A DNA stretch of 64,000 nucleotides from Synanceia verrucosa (Eukaryota; Chordata; Actinopteri; Perciformes; Synanceiidae): NCBI GenBank assembly GCA_029721515.1, contig CM056556.1, forward strand, positions 8,184,501-8,248,500. The letters are read 5' to 3'. Below, piece after piece: positions 37,472-51,711 of the stretch. The translations under genes were made by a program, and so were the position numbers. The notes below the pieces were generated by a model. It was not told the DNA's origin. It saw nothing but the letters and a program-made list of their open reading frames with translations, and did not search any database. Every line of letters starts with the position of its first letter. Within the stretch, counting starts at the first letter, position 1.

Positions 37472-40330
37472 GTGTCCAGTGAAGGAAGCTGTAGGAGAAG
37501 GCCATTGGCAGGGCATCAATATTCCAGCAGGCTCTGCCTACTCTGGTGTGGGCAGCAGAATAATTTCATTCTGATCTTACAGATCAATAGCTGTACCAAG
37601 TGGAAGGCGACCAGCCCCGCCTGGCTGGCTGAGCTGCTGCAGTATTCAGAGAAAGCACTACACATGCGATGGATGGTCCTCTTCAAAGCTCATTTTTATT
37701 TAAACATACAGGGCAGTTCATGGAGTGGGCCCCATTGTGCTGGTTTGTGAAGCTCCTGAACATTGGTATTTCCTATAGCAGCTGTAAGATGATAGTCTTA
37801 ATAATCTTTGAGTATTGTGGATATTTGTGGAGTAGCGTTGACAAATACCAAATAGAAAAATACCTCCCACCAGAAAATCCTGATAATATCATGCAATGTG
37901 TTGAGACGATAACCTCATCACCACGATACCACAGTCATGTGATGCCTACCGATGCCTGTCAATGTGGAGGGTAGCACACAGTCTCATAGTCATACCTGTG
38001 ATGTTGTGGATTATCAGTGGTCACTGAGCTGTGATCAGCTTGGAAATGGGATTACATTTGGCAGAGTGGGTTTATTACCACCATTTAGAGCTACTGACAA
38101 AAACGCACAGTCGATTCCACCCATGTAAAAATACGGTACAGTAGTGTTGGTCAGCCTTAAAACAGACTATAAATGTCTGTTGTTCTGATATCACTTCTGT
38201 CTTACTCATTAGTTGTTGATATAAGCTGCTACTGCTGGTCCCAGTGGTGAAGCAAATAGAGCAGAGAACGTTCAGTAGATGCACTACAGGAGCAAAAGGG
38301 TGACAGACGATCAGTATATATCTAATGATAAAGATATCCCTGTCTGATAGAGGATTCTACACTCAACGAGATGACTAACCCCCCCACTCACTCAATGTTT
38401 GTGTATGCATGTGAGTACGAAGTGTGTCTACAAGACTTCTACCACACTCTGTTCTGATCTTTCACAGCTCACATTTCAATTATGACACTAGTATGTGTTT
38501 TTAACCTGCTGTCAATATCAGAGCACATGTTTTTTGCTTACTTCAGTCTTCTCAGAACTGCAGATCACCTCTTCAGACCTCCACATTTTGACAGTTGCAG
38601 CTCAGATCTTACACTTCAGACAGATCTGATATTATAAGATCCTATAACTTTATTTATGTCTTTCCATTTTATATTTTTCTTACATTGTGAGTTCACTGAG
38701 CACCACGTGGAGCAGTGCTCCTAATTTCGTTGTATGCACCGTCATATAATGACAATAAAGGCTTTTGATTTTGATTTTGATTTTGATAATATGGTAACTG
38801 CTAGGGCTGGGTATTAATGATCTCTCGATTTGGGTAAGTCTCCATTAATATTGATTCTCAATTCTTTTATTATTTTCATGCCCATTCGAAGATACTGTAT
38901 GTCAGGGTCCGACGTTAAGATTTTTTCCCACTTGTACTTGTCAAATCTACTTGCTCCATCTAAATTCTTACTTGCCCTGCCTAAGAGGTTCTTTTTCTCG
39001 TTGTGTGGCACATACTTTCACTCATGACTTACATTTTACTAAAATCCATTTCTTGATGACTGCACACAACACTACACAACATTTTTTTCTTCAGAAAGAA
39101 ATATTATATAGTGTACAATTTTTTTTGTATGTGAAAACACATCTGGCCAGTAAAGCTGATTCTGATTATTGCTATTTCACATTTGATCAACAGCAGTTGT
39201 CCTATCCTGAACAAGTGAGCCACCTGTTAAGTGCCTGATCACCAGTGTTGTACCAGTTCATACTTAAAAAGAACTAGCTCAAAGTTCAGTTCACACATTA
39301 AAATTAACTGGTTCATGTTCTTAGTTCACTTTTAAAAAATGATCTTCACGTTCATTCTTTCATTTTTTTTTAAATAAATAAGACTGTATGTTACTCAATA
39401 GAACCTGTTTTTAAGTATTCATCACCTGCTGTAATTTTAGTTCACTGCCACTCCAAAACTCATCAAATTATTATACCAAAATCACAGATAGCACCGACCT
39501 CTGCGGCACCAGGCTCCAATTCAGCATATCCTTTGGAGCCATACTGAATTAGGTAATAAAAAATCGCAAGGCATCTTTGCATCAATATTTTTAGCCACCC
39601 CTAGTAAATGCATGGGCAGAATGTTAGCTCTGGTTGAATCGGATTAAGCTTTTTCTACGTGAGTCCTGAGCTCTGAAAGACTTCCTCTCCAGACATGGCC
39701 AATCACTGCTTTCAGGCATGATCAATAGAGAGCAGGGATCAACACCAGTAGACTCCACTGAGCCCTAAGCCGAAAGTCCAGTTGGCAGAGACACAAACAC
39801 AGCACCTCATTAAACTCAAAACTCCCATGGCTGCCATCACACAGTCGAGCCTCGACGGTGGAGCACTGATGGAGAGCGTTGATGTAGGAAGGCTCTAATT
39901 GCTGCATGGAAATGTGGTGTCTCTGCATTCCTGCTGTTTCTACAATAATCCAATTGGCACAGTATTGTATGCTGTGTAAGGAGGTTTGACGTATGCTTGG
40001 TAAAAGTGCTGTATTGATTAACTCATTTCTAAAACAACACTGTATTGGCTTGTAGGGACTGAATGATGGTGGCTTGCTGTTTGAGCATGCTTTCCCATCT
40101 CCTCTGTCTCTCTCTGTTTCTCACTGTCACTCACACACAATTGTGTGAATGGATTTGGCTATCACAAGTGATGACTCCTCACTTAGCCTCTTCTGTTGCA
40201 TTTCCTTTCCCCTCCCACTTCCTCTGATACACTGTGTAGCTTTGAATCTGTCTTCTTTTTCTGTGCGGCCCTTTATCCGAGCTCTTTCTCTGCCTTCCTG
40301 CCTTTTCTTCTCAAGTGCCCTATTAGGCTC

Positions 40331-40385
<55 letters not shown>

Positions 40386-40789
40386 GCAGGTACCACCAGG
40401 CAGCCTAAGGAAGGGGAGGTGCCAGGGGTGGACTACAACTTTGTGAGCGTGGAGCGTTTTATGGAACTGGAGCAAAGTGGAGCCCTGCTAGAGAGTGGAA
40501 CATATGAAGGTGGGTGTTGGGAGCTGTGGTTGCTGTGCAGGAAACCTTTTACATCTGCGAGACAAGTACTGGTGCTTGGGGAGCAGAACTGGGAACACAT
40601 ATTTCAGTAGAGCTGTTTTACTATTTTTGAATTCAATCTGGCATCTTCTGCTACTCTGTGGATATCTTTACCTGAGGATCAGGTGTGTCAGGTGACGCTC
40701 TTACACACAGCCTAAGTAAACAAAATGAGTCGTATACACCGAGTGTATTACAGCTTCCTCTGGGGGTTTGTTGAAAGGCTGGTTGACTA

Positions 40790-40826
<37 letters not shown>

Positions 40827-43800
40827 TGTGTGTGTGTGTGTGAGTGAGTGAGTGTGAGTGAGGGAGAGCTGGATAAATGCCATTTCCAAGTCATGTCAAG
40901 TCTGTGCATCTGCTTTGCTACACTGTCAGGGATACATCTACAGATGGGGGATTTGCTGGTTCATTTGCCCAGTAGCGATTTTTGTGAGCATGTGCGGCTG
41001 AACACACTCATGCAAATGATGCGTGTGAATGTGTGCATGTTGTTGTGCTTGTGTGTGTTTTGTTTTTACGTGCTCCTCTCATAATTGTGTGTGCTGTATG
41101 TTTACAGTGTATGTTTCCCTTAATGCAGAGTTAACTTATGCCCACTGGGGGAAGCTGTCTCTTTCTGGGTGGCTGCACTGAAGGTGCAGCAACTCATTTT
41201 GTAATGTTCATTAAAATAGGGGGGAGGAGATGATGAAACCAGAGAGATGGGAGGTAAGACCGAGGCGCTGTCCACATGACAGTAGAATTCTGTGAATCCA
41301 CCAAACTTTAATACCGATTCCGCCTTGCGTACAGACAGCTCCGGCGTTGTCGGAGACCCAAAACGGCATTTTCTGACAATGGGCTCCAGAGTGAGAAGAT
41401 CTGACAACGCCATTTCGGAGTTGCAGTGTGTACACGGCGTTGTTGATGACGTCATCACGTGACCAGAAGGAGTAGTAAACAAGGACCTCATGCGCATGCT
41501 CATTGCATTCTTTCGTTCTTTTTTGCGGGTCTCTCTGTTCCTTTGCAGCACCACCTATCGGCATGGCATATGTATTACATTCTTGTCACTCGTCACTCGT
41601 TATCGCGTTGTCATGTTGACGGAAATAATTCCAGCAACGTTCTCACAAGCATTGTCGTGTGGATGGAGCCTGAGAAAAAGAGGGAAAAAGATGTAGACAA
41701 CAGTGAAGGAGGCCAAAATCATCAGGAAATTCTTCAAGGTAATTGTAATGTGTGAGTGAGAGACAAAGAGAGAGTGTGTGTGTCTTCGTGAGTTTAAGGC
41801 TTGGTACACATAAGAGCTTACGTATATGATGATTCGAGATGAGTCACAGCTGAAGGTGGATATTGAACTGTGCATAAAACCAAGATGCCTTCAGAGAGAA
41901 CCAGAAGCATTCAGGATCAGGGGAACGTTTTTAAAAGCAGTGTGGTGCATCAGGCCTAAACTTATCTCACTGTGCTTTTTGTTGTTGTGCAAAACATCTC
42001 TTCACGTTGTCCGTAAGCCCTCACAGGTGGGCGTGTGCTGCCCATGCAGTGTCATACTTGTGTCTTTGTTTGCACATTTAGATTTTGTTACAATATGATA
42101 ATTCTGTTAGGTGGTGTACTTCCTTACTGAGGGAGAGCCCTTCCTAATATCTTTCCGCCTCCTGCTGGGATGAAAGTAAACTGTGGACTCTTTTCTGCTG
42201 ATCCTCCTTTTGTCCTTTATGGCTGCCTCCTTCCCTCCTCTCTGCTCAGCTGTTGTTCTCCTCCCATTGCCCTGTCCTCTCTGTGTTTCATCTTTGTGAA
42301 ACTCCTACTCGTCTCTACTTTGAGGGATTATAAAATAAGACATTTCTTCCTCTCATTCAACTTGTAATCATGAAATTTAGCCTTCAGTGTCAATCAAAAG
42401 AGGAAAATTTACTTTAGATTTTTTGAGAACATTTCCATCTTCAGTATAGTATCCTGAGGACCTTCATATATTGTCATTTTCGCTTCATTGTGCTGTACTT
42501 TAGCAATTCTCATACAGTGGGTGTGAACTGACAGATTTCCAGTGCTATTTTCGTGTTTTGCTTTTATTCTTGTATGTACCTCCAAACAGAGCTGCTTGCA
42601 CCTACATGGATAGAATGACGCAGCTGGGGTTGTTTCTACAGATCAGGTGGCTCTGGGCAGTTTTGGTCACTATTTTATCATAAAATTCAGTTGTTTCTAC
42701 CTGTCTCACTTTGATATTACTTCAATCAAAACTCAAAATTACATTTTTATTCTAGATAAAACATTGTATCATTATCTGTGGAATATTTACAGGGCGAAAT
42801 TCAGCAAGTAAAGGATGCTTGCTTCTCACCGAATTGTTACTTGTGGCTCTATTGTACACTTATAAATGTACCCAAACATGACTGAATTGAATGCAATGCT
42901 TTCAACACTTTTAGACACTGTAGTTGTAGCCTGACTGCACAGCTGTCATTATGTTCTAAAATAGGTTTGTGCGCATCATTAAGCGGAGGAAGCACAGTGA
43001 CAGGGTTTTCTTAGCTTCCAAAACATTAATTTATCTGAGAAAGGGACATCGCCTGCCCTTGGAGACATATTTAGAGTGCTGAGTTTGTATTTGGAATGAT
43101 GCATTTTTGTGCTGCAGGATTCTGCACCAAGTTTTTTTTCCTCAGTAGAAATTCATTAAGGCCTGCTTTGCAATAGGGTGTAATTGAAACCATGACTAAC
43201 TAATATGTTATATTTCTCGCTAACACTGTAATAATCTTTCTCCAAACATACTGTCCCATGTCTGCAGTAGTAGTAGTAGTTTAGGAAGAGTCAGCTTAAT
43301 TAAGCAGAACAGACAGCTGGTTTGGGCTTTGAGAGCCTGTAAACTAGTGAGTCGGCTAATTTAAGAAAGCAGAAGTGCAAAACTCGTATTCAATTCAAAG
43401 TACCATGGAAAGTGAACCCTTACGGTATCTCAGTTTGGATCAGCACAAAAGAGGTTTTGTTCTTCCTCTCAATATTGTATTGTTTGTTTATTCTCTTTCT
43501 CTTTGGGAGCATCACTTAGTATTTTGGTTGCTCTGTCTGAGGAACCAAAGTCCTTCCATCTCTGGAGGATCTCAACGATTAGCCACTGTTGACGCCAGTT
43601 TCTTCCTGAAACATAAGCCATCATCCAGATTCATAAAAGTGATGGGATTAATTAGATTTGATTAGTTCCCAGGAAAAAAAGTTATCCCTGCCACACTTTG
43701 TTGAGACAGCTGTGTCTTTCATTTCGAAAGGCAATCATCTATTCGAGGTCACAGTTGCCCAGGAGCAGTGTGTTATCACCTGAGATCCCTCTTTAGCTGA

Positions 43801-46800
43801 ATGTGGCCTCTAACACAAATGCCGCTGTGTCCTCAGATAACTTCTACGGCACACCAAAACCTCCAGCGGAGCCGTCCCCCGCAGCACCTCCTCTGAATGT
43901 AAGTGAGGCCCTGCTGCCCGGAGCCCGGCCCAGCGCCCAGGGCAAGAGGAAGAGGAACCAGTCAGTCAGCAACATGGAGCAGCGTGCCAGCCTGGAGCCG
44001 CCTGAGGAGGAGGAAGAGGAGAGCCCAGTTGTCAACGGCAACGGGGTGGCCATCACACCAGGTACTGTGGGATGGAAGAGAAAAACATCAATTTCTGGTT
44101 GTTTTTATACCACATTTTCCATCTACTCATGGCTGGGATTAGATTCAAACACTGATGTACTTATGCTTTCCAAGTTTCATGACCATGATGGCATTTTAAA
44201 ACATAGGTTTAACATTTAGATGATGAGAAGTGGAATGTGTGAACTGTCCCCTTGAGTTATTTATTGCTGTTGTGTCACTAGTATGATTGAGTGAAACCAC
44301 AGAAACAAGTCAGTTGTCACATCAGTTATTAGCTTTTCTTTTTATTGTACCATATGGATAAATCACGGGTGTGCAGTTAACATAGTCCAGCCCATGCAGA
44401 TGGCTACAAATCTGACAAGAAACTGTTCCCCGACCAGTCATTATAGACATTAACAGACTGTTAGCATGAGTGTGAACTGCACAGATTCTCAATAACCTTA
44501 TATAACAGATTGCACAAGGGCACCGCAGTGTCTCTGCCATTATCACTGTCCAGAGTCTCATTTTGGCCTCAGCTCTCGTCTCTCAGTCCTCTGATTTCTC
44601 CATCTCTCCTGCTGTCTTTGCTCTCTCGCCACTGGCCTTTGTCCTTGTTTCTATTAATACCCTAACTCTCCTCTCTTTCTTCCTCTCCTCTACCATCTTC
44701 TTCCTTCTGACCTCTCTTGCTTTTTCTTTGTCCCCGTCGCCCTTTCCCTTTTGCCCTCCTGTCTTCCTAATCCTTCCTCATCTCTCTTTGTAGTCTGTGT
44801 TGTTGTAGCATGTCATATTGCTTCATATTTCCGCTTGATGCCATGTATTTTTATTCTTATTTGTTTACTTAGAAATTTTTACCTAATGCCCTTTAGTCAT
44901 CACAACAAAACTACAAATCAGTGTAATTTAATCCTGATAACATGAAAGGCTGTAGAGTTGTAGTGTTGGATGTTCACAAGAAAAATACTCTGTAAAATTG
45001 TGAAAATAAGATCACATTGAAACCCAATATATTGTTGATATATGTGTGTTAAATTATGGCCAGATTGTTGCAGGAATAGTCAGTGTGAAGTAGCATATTA
45101 CATGACATAGTTGAGCTACATTTACGTCAAATAAAATGAGGATTGATTTAATGCGTTCACCTATATAGTCATGCTATTTTCAACAATTAGTTGTGCTGGA
45201 TCGCTTATCTGAAGCATTACTGTTCTATTTTACATGCCAACGCATTGTGGACACCGCCTCAAATCTTACTATCTTACTGAAAGATAGCAAGATAATGCTT
45301 CTACATCAGATTAACATATGCATCAAACAGGTGCCAGCACCAGACAAATAAAGGATTGTGTAGCAGCAACAACCACATATGGAAGTGGATGAGATGATTG
45401 ATGGAAAAGAGACAACAAGACACCACTAGCGGAAACACTGTTGCGCTCAGTCATTTTGAGGAGCACTGGCCAATGGGGATACTCAATGACCAATTTTGTA
45501 AATTCATCACTCACTCAGACAGTGACAGACTTTTGCATCCATAGGGCTGTCATAGTCAAACAAAAACCATAGAATAATAAATAGACAAATGTGTTCATAA
45601 TAGGACTGCTTTTTGCTTATTTTTGTCATTTTTTTCTTTCTGTTATGGTGCACCTTCATTGAAACTCCCAGCAGGAATATTATGGGATTATATAATTTGG
45701 CACTGTCCTATGCTCCTCATCCGCTGACTTAGATGCCACCAGCTCTTCTCTGTCACTCTGAAATCCATTCCTTGTGTCTCTGACCCCTAAAATCTCTGTC
45801 TGTCCCTGTTTCTCCATTTCTGACATTCCCATGTTGTTTTCGCTTCATGTTCATTGTCCTCAGAACACGTCTCCCTCTATCTCTCTAGCTCTCTCTCTCC
45901 TGGGGGTTCATAACTCTGCAGTGGCTTGGCTCTGACTCATCATGCATGGCATGTGTACTGTGCATCACATGTGTGCACAGAGTCCCTGAGTTATTGTGTG
46001 TGTGTGGGTCCACAGAGTCCAGTGAGCATGAGGACAAGAGCACAGATGCCTCTGGGGAAGTTGCTGTTGAAACGTCCAGCCAGGCCCCAGCCTCAGTTGA
46101 GCCCCCCACCGAAGGAGACGAGGCTCCAAAATCTCCCTCTAAATCCCCTGCCAAAGTTCCAGACATAGACGAGGAAGAGCTGGGTCCTCTGCCTGACAAC
46201 TGGGAGATGGCCTACACCGAGAAGGGGGAGGTCTACTTCATAGAGTAAGAGAAAAGATCTTGTCTAAATGCATTTTGACATCTATAAAATACAAAGAAAT
46301 TACTCAAAAACAGCATGTTCCTTAATAGCTGTAGCTGTCACGGGGGTTAAGTGTTTATAATGATAATGAAAAACATTACACTGGTAAGTAATAAAAATGC
46401 TAAAAACAAATCCAATGTAATGCACCTCACAAAGTGCACCTACTTGGATAATGTAAGTCTGGATGTGTAAACTTAATAGCACTGGCCTCTGTGTTGAATA
46501 ATTGATGTAACTTAATGCTTCTAATCATACATACTGGATAATCACAAGCACACACGCAGCCATAAAAACTTTTGCGCTCTCCTCTCACCCCTGCTAATTA
46601 GTGTCTGAGGGCTTATTAGTGGATAAATGGCCATTTAGTTTACCTCAGAAATCTTGTTTCTCTTTGCCCCTGCACACACATTCACACACTCTTATATGCA
46701 GGTCGTTAGTGTTATTTTGCACTCCTCTCTTTCTCGGATGCTCTCTGTCAGTCCCTCTTTGACCTCTGATCACCCCTTCTCTCTCGTGGTCACCAGTCAC

Positions 46801-48627
46801 AACACCAAAACTACATCATGGCTGGATCCTCGACTTGCAAAGAAAGCAAAGCCACCAGAAGAATGCAGAGAGGATGGTGAGTCTGAACAGCCTGTTTACC
46901 TGTTTGCTCTGTTGTTTTCTAGCTTTAATTTATTGTTCATTCGAGGCAAGCTCATCTTGCAGTCTTTGTGGGAGTGTGTTGTCTCTGCTTTCCTTTGTGT
47001 ACCTGTGTTGTCTGTTCTTGACTCACTGTTCCAGTGTGTTTTCCCTCATCATAAAAAAGAGCACAAAAAACATTTTGATGTGTTTGTCACAGCAAGTTTT
47101 GGGTGGGGTACTTGCACATTTAAAGGAGGGTTTTTAAATCCAGAAATTTACCTTTTTAGATGTATTGATGTATTAAGCAGTGGATAATGGATGATGGATG
47201 TATTGTTGAGAAGTAATCATTATTATAGAAGTATCTTGTGGGATAGGAATATATATTTTATGCTTCGTATTCAAATATCAATTGAAGTAATTTATTAAAA
47301 TTAGCATAAGACATTATGGACCAGATCTCATCCAGAACAAAACCTAGTTTTCTGTTTTTAACTCATAGAGTGCTAGCTATTTTATAAAGCAGAAAGTGCC
47401 AGCGTTTTTTTTTACCATTTTGAATCCATGTTTCAAGACCCACAGAATATGCGTCCATTTTGAGATGTAGTCGGAGCATAAAGAGATGGTATATGCCATG
47501 GAGATCAAAGCGGGAAGTGGAGACGATCGCGATTAGAGAGCAAAACGGATGGATTCTGGACAAAAAGTGGTGTTTTTGGTGAAAGAGGCCTTTACCTTTG
47601 AAAAAACAAGAATGGAACAGGGTAAAAAACAACCTTTTTTTTCATGATGGAATAGCAAGTCTCTTCTTTCATTTGAGCTATTCAGTGTTTTCAGAGTCAT
47701 AGTGCAAAATATTCTGTGGGTCTAGAATTATGACTCAAAATGGGCAAAAACGCTGGCACAAGGCACTTTCTGTTTTATAGAACGACTGGCACTCAAAGAT
47801 TTAAGGATCAATCCATTGTCTCAACACTCTCTGACCTCCCTGGCCTCTTTGTAGAGTTGAGCTGCAAGCACACTTGTCAACCTAAAAATGCAAATAAATT
47901 TAAAATGTAACTGCAATTGTATTGTGTAAAAAAAAAAACACACACAATACAGTTACACACAATTTGCACTTAAGGCTGCTATGCTGTGGATTGCTACGAT
48001 TGTTGTGCACAGTTGGATGTTCAACAGTGACTGAATACACTTTTCAAAATGTTATCTTTTGTTGAGTTTTATTATTTTATTCTTTTTGAATCCTGCACCT
48101 GACAAATAAGCCAAAGTATGAAAAAAATAAAACTAATAAAAACTAAACTAAAACCAATCATTTAGAAAAAACAAAATCTAGCAACCCCCTCTAAAAACTA
48201 ATTAAAATAACTGTATTAGAGAAAAAAAACTATAATGAAAAATCCAAAACTGTTATAACCTTGCAAGCCTGTAATAAGGAAAAGTTACTGTGGTGGTTCA
48301 GTGGGATCAGATATATAACAATGAGGTGAACTTACATCCCTGCTGCTGTCACAGCCTTCGTTCAGCGAATTAGGTTGTGATGTGATTCACCAGAGCGAGC
48401 TTTGAATCAATACCTTCTCTACCTCTCCTCCGTTCTCCATCTCTTCAATTTTCTCCATTCGCCCCCCTGCACTCCTTCACCTCATCTTTCCCTCTACCTC
48501 TCTTAAATTTTCCTCCTCTCTCTCTCTTTTCTCCACCTTCATTTTCTGTCCCTCCCTCTCTTCCTCTGTCCAGTAAAAGGCTGAATTGTGACTGGAATTC
48601 TAATAACACAGCTCAGCTCTGCACTGG

Positions 48628-48674
<47 letters not shown>

Positions 48675-51672
48675 TCTACTGTTGTCAATTCACAAACATG
48701 GCCGACGTGCTTAGCTTCATCTTGGCAGAGCTAAGATCAGTTTTCACCAACGCCAGCGATGTTCAGGCACCAAGTTTGTCAACTGTGACGTTCTGAGGTC
48801 ATTTATGTGTTTTAATGCAACAACTCTCTGTCAGTGATCACGTCTGTGTTTATAGATTTACATATTTTATATTGTGTGTGTGTGTGTGTGTGTATATAAG
48901 TGTTCTCAGATCCTCTAGACATATTGAATGACAAGCTATGTTGTGACTGTATTTGCTTTAATACAAATGTAAATGTGAATTCAACTTTCTGAACAGAACT
49001 TTTAAGTTGTACTTCTGCTCTTTAAGTTGTCTTACTTAGATCAGACACTAATTGAAATTTGACAATGGCCAATGAATCCACAGACGGTAAATAAATAGTG
49101 GACGTATTAATGTGACATCACCCATTGTTTTGGTGATCTTTGGCCATTAGCATCTTTTTCTTTGGAGCCAAAAGTGGAACGAGGTTTGAGCCAGGTAGAG
49201 CCAAATGCTGAATAAGACATTTTTACCCGGTCAAAATGTTACAATAAGATTTCTTGAATTGAAATCACACAGCGAAAGACTTGCTTTATCATCAATTTTA
49301 CTCTAAATGGGACCCTAATTTACATGCTGTATTGAAGAGACAATTGACAGCATAAACTCATGTTTACAATGTTTAGTGAGGTGATAATTCATGTGAGAAG
49401 TAGGGTCATTTTTTTCATCTCATGCAATCAAAGGAGTTGCCCACTGCTGGCTGTGCAGAGCTGTGCCCCAACAGAAAGAGGAAGGGGCACAAATATCGAT
49501 TTACTGCTCTACGTCACCTCCTCTTTCTTTCTTTTGTCTATTCGTCTACAATTTTAAGTTGATTTTGGCTTTTTCTCTTTGGTCTGCCTTCTTGCATAAT
49601 GACAAAGCAGAAGCTTAAGCCATCACCACTGGCAGAGGATTTTGAATCAAAAGATAGAAACTTTGTAAGGGTTGCGGATGACGCATCACATCTTCTCTCA
49701 GCACCTTTGAATTGATGCCTTCTGGTTTAGTTGTGAGGAAATATTATTTTTCCATACAAACAGCTCCGCAGCCACATGGATGGCAGAAGGATATACAGTA
49801 CTTTAATCCCGTATGCTGCTCTACGTTACTCACCATGTTACTATTTGCTTTTAATGATCACTCTGGTGTCCTGTGGCTCTTTTTATGTGCTGCTTGGTTT
49901 CTGATGTTTACTATTTTTGCATACTTGCTGTGCACCATGTGACAATTTAAGGCAATTTTACCTTTTGTCCCCACATGGGCAAGGAGTTTTTGAATGATTA
50001 AATATGCATGGAAGCAAGGTGATGTCAGGTTGTGAAAGGAGAGTGAAACGATTAATGTAGGGAGGGAACAGCAGGAAGAGGTGGCGCTGTTTTTAACTGC
50101 CCATCTGCCTGAAGGATTTTCCAAAGTCCCGCTGCCTCAGGCAGGAAGCAGACAAACATTTAGACACACTTTCAGCAATGCTGTTTTTGCATCCTCTGTC
50201 TTGTTATTCCCTTTCTGTTGCCTCCACCTCATGCTTTTTGTTCCACTTTGCTTTTGCTAGCATTTCATATCCTCATTGACTCGTCTCTTTTCCCTCACAT
50301 TTGGGTCATGTCTGTGTTCATGTGTTTGCACAGATGTGCAGCTTTTGTGTTTATCTATATGCTGAGGTTGACTTCCAGAGTTCAAAGGCTTGTCACCACA
50401 GATCTAGTACACTTGCAGTGTTTTTGTCAGGCAAGACTTTTGTTATGTAACTTAAGCTTATATCTCCTCTCTCACTCAGAAGCTGCAAGAACAGAGTGGG
50501 AAACACTTCAAATCATGGCAAGGGTTTGATTTCTGCCTTTGATAGGCACTGCCATCAAAGTAATTCCAATGCTATTGACAAAAATATGGCACTTATGTTC
50601 ATTTAGAGGCAGGAATTCTCAATGAGGTCAATGTTACCATGTCAAAATCCCTATATGTAACAAACAGAGATAGAAATATACAGAACAGATGATTAGGAAA
50701 TGCAACTAGATAATGAAAAGACAATAAATGTGAGAAATAATGGTGTAGTGATGATGATGATTATGATGATGAGCAGAGGGATGCCCTGCCAGTGTTTTTA
50801 TTCTTGAGAAGAGTAAGACAAAGACAAATGGAGATGCAGAGTGGTTTGTATTTGAGGAGAGTTGAAACATGCATCCTCTGTCAGGGAGTGATGGATGTGC
50901 GCTAAAATGTTACCTCTGAGTTACGTCATTGATATTACACTCAGTTATGTCTGGGCCACATCCATTTCTCAGTCTGTATTTCTCACCCCTTTATTTCCTC
51001 TTCATTTCTCTTTCTCTTTGTTTCTGTATTGTTTTCATTTCTCAGTTGTGCTTTCTAGATGTAGAATCAAAGCTCCCCCAGTGCAAACCAAAACACTGCA
51101 CAGAGTTGAGTCGAGTTTTATTATGTTGATTGACATACCAACATGGCGAACATGATAAACATGGCACCTGTTTACACATATTAACACTGTGAACAATTTA
51201 GCATTTAGTCCAGCCTCATAGAGCATGTTCATGTATATGCAGGTTTGGACTACTGATCCAACATCATGTCTACATGGACTTTGAAAAATTATGAAAAATT
51301 ATATTATAATTATTTTTTTGTATTATTTTCCAATATTTTATAGACTGTTTTGTTTCTTTTTTTTTTTTAGTTCATTGTAAGTTGACTGTTTTTTTTTTTT
51401 TTTGTAAGTCATATGAGTTCATTGTATCTGTTCCTGGCTGCCTGTTGGTCAGGGAGTATGTGCGAGGGAAGATGAGTCATCTAATGCAGAGGAATCACAA
51501 TTAGACTTCATGTCAAGGGAGACACCAATACAGAAACACATAAACAAGTGCCCCAACACAAAGCAAGCCCCTCTGTGCTCATGCTGTGTGCAGACACTCG
51601 ATGAGGTGATTTAGTGTCAAGGAAGATGACGTTTACAGTCACTCAGACCTGCAAACATGGTCCAGCCAGCTA

Positions 51673-51711
<39 letters not shown>

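Larger units (their letters stand above)
26078..40389 (+). other. magi2 intron 2 (14.3 kb)
   Basis: No gene was recognised. It holds a GT repeat (28703-28746), TATC/TA repeats (30999-31078), a foldback element (32208-32442), the 377-bp TIR element (32764-33140), GATA-type repeats (34846-34906), a tRNA-derived SINE (35787-36100), CT tracts (37407-37467 and 40338-40377) and a retrotransposon 3' tail (38640-38790). The remainder looks unconstrained. Confidence 0.8.

Noticed and set aside
37239..37750. Open frames with Ser-Leu or Arg-Glu repeats
   Set aside because: They are translations of the CT microsatellite at 37407-37467.
39241..39420. gttca-rich sequence (gttcagttcac, tggttcatg, tagttcac) suggesting hormone-response-like sites or another transposon
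   Set aside because: The motifs are short and irregular, no clear ends were found, and they cannot be separated from a degenerate repeat.
45885..46199. A 104-codon minus-strand open frame
   Set aside because: It is the antisense shadow of magi2 exon 5.
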